Of a stretch of 5,811 nucleotides of DNA, positions 5,220 to 5,811 are shown piece after piece. A program made the position numbers and the translations under genes. This stretch comes from an uncultured Lachnospiraceae bacterium (lineage in GTDB: Bacteria; Bacillota; Clostridia; Lachnospirales; Lachnospiraceae): assembly GCA_902782655.1 (NCBI GenBank), contig CACZNY010000215.1, forward strand, positions 1 to 5,811, given 5' to 3'. Positions within the stretch are counted from its first letter, which is position 1, and each line of letters begins with the position of its first letter. The notes under the pieces were generated by a model. That model saw only the letters and a list, made by a program, of their open reading frames with translations. It was not told the DNA's origin and searched no databases.

Positions 5220-5811
5220 ATGAACATAGAGATAAAAGATGCATATGCGCTTATAGACGGAGAGATCAAAAGACATAGCATATACATAGAAAAAGATACT
5301 ATCACCGGAGTCGATAAAAAGCCGGAGGGTTTTTCGGCGGAAAAGACGATAGAAGGCAGTGACCGGCTTGTGATTCCGGGACTGATAAATGCGCATACTC
5401 ACTCATATATGGCACCATTAAGGAATATCGCCGACGACATGCCTTTCATGGATTGGCTGTTAAAAGGGGTAGAGCCTGTAGAGAATCGCATGACCGGTGA
5501 GGATGCGTACTGGGGAGCCATGCTTGCCATAGCTGAGATGATACGCTGCGGTACCACTACCTTTAACGATATGCAGATGCATATCCATAATACTACGCGG
5601 GCGGCAAAGGAAAGCGGAATGAGGGCTGTGATCTGCCGCGGGCTTGTGGGTGATAAATACGACAGGGAGGATGTGCGTATAAAACAGGCATTTGAGGAAA
5701 TGCCGGACGGTGAAGGAACCAACGGCAGGGTGACCTTCATGCTGGGCCCCCATGCACCTTATTCCGCAGGCTTTGATTACCTCAGGGGCGTAGCCGACAT
5801 AGCGAAGGAGA
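5220..5811 (+). CDS. amidohydrolase, MTA/SAH deaminase type (3' end beyond window)
   Basis: Only the first 197 codons are in the window. The protein belongs to the metal-dependent amidohydrolases of the MtaD/TrzN/AtzA group. Members deaminate 5'-methylthioadenosine, S-adenosylhomocysteine or related adenosines to the inosine forms. Visible features are a short N-terminal beta-sandwich piece, then PGLINAHTHS (53-62) with metal ligands H59 and H61. The stretch MAPLRNIADDMPFMDWL (64-80) and E88 (VEPVENR) follow as in MTA/SAH deaminases, then CGTTTFNDM (110-118) and LGPHAPYS (175-182), with H178 the expected substrate-contacting His. The third metal His and the catalytic Asp lie beyond the edge. 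The gene follows pgi by 57 bp on the same strand and may be co-transcribed. Guanine deaminase, another amidohydrolase, is less likely given the ADD-MDWL pattern. The exact substrate cannot be settled from this fragment. Confidence 0.85.
   Translation, partial: MNIEIKDAYALIDGEIKRHSIYIEKDTITGVDKKPEGFSAEKTIEGSDRLVIPGLINAHTHSYMAPLRNIADDMPFMDWLLKGVEPVENRMTGEDAYWGAMLAIAEMIRCGTTTFNDMQMHIHNTTRAAKESGMRAVICRGLVGDKYDREDVRIKQAFEEMPDGEGTNGRVTFMLGPHAPYSAGFDYLRGVADIAKE

Noticed and set aside
14..5811. A novel defence, mobile or biosynthetic system encoded across the window
   Set aside because: The recognisable genes are common housekeeping types (pgi, murG, HIT, transferase, amidohydrolase). There is no nuclease, transposase, recombinase, megasynthase, CRISPR repeat or att-like repeat.

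Overview
The window reads as ordinary chromosomal sequence from a low-to-mid GC Gram-positive anaerobe. The best guess is Clostridia (Bacillota), probably Lachnospiraceae. The reasons are strong GGAGG-type ribosome binding sites before most genes, heavy use of ATA for Ile and AGG/AGA for Arg, a 448-residue Firmicute-type glucose-6-phosphate isomerase, and a MurG of the 'HESD-TPGLANK' Gram-positive type. The assignment is inference from gene types and codon use; no taxonomic marker gene is present.

Layout, left to right. A 70-codon, highly charged gene of unknown function lies on the minus strand (14-226). A 228-bp divergent spacer separates it from a plus-strand Sfp-type 4'-phosphopantetheinyl transferase gene (455-1153). 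That spacer carries an extended -10 promoter (TGGTATAAT) firing towards the transferase. The transferase gene ends 6 bp from the end of a convergent minus-strand cluster. In transcription order the cluster is murG (3711-2647), a zinc-type HIT protein (2583-2176) and a flavodoxin-like/SCP2 fusion protein (2155-1160). A 104-bp divergent promoter region, again with TGGTATAAT facing murG, separates murG from pgi (3816-5162, plus strand). After a 57-bp gap with a strong hairpin comes the 5' part of an amidohydrolase gene of the MTA/SAH deaminase type (5220 to the window end, truncated by the edge).

How the genes work together. MurG makes lipid II for peptidoglycan, and Pgi interconverts glucose-6-P and fructose-6-P; fructose-6-P also feeds amino-sugar synthesis for the wall. 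The phosphopantetheinyl transferase activates carrier proteins, but no carrier protein or megasynthase gene is visible here. The HIT protein and the amidohydrolase act on nucleotide or nucleoside-type substrates. No tight shared pathway is evident, and the gene order looks like housekeeping genes in small operons.

I saw no rRNA, tRNA, CRISPR, insertion sequence, phage gene or recognised riboswitch. The points most worth a second look are: the phosphopantetheinyl transferase gene, whose good ribosome binding site sits in front of an ATC codon rather than a normal start; the flavodoxin-SCP2 fusion; two intercistronic hairpins that each abut the ribosome binding site of the next gene; and a possible 15-codon leader peptide before the amidohydrolase. 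None of these amounts to a convincing new system.
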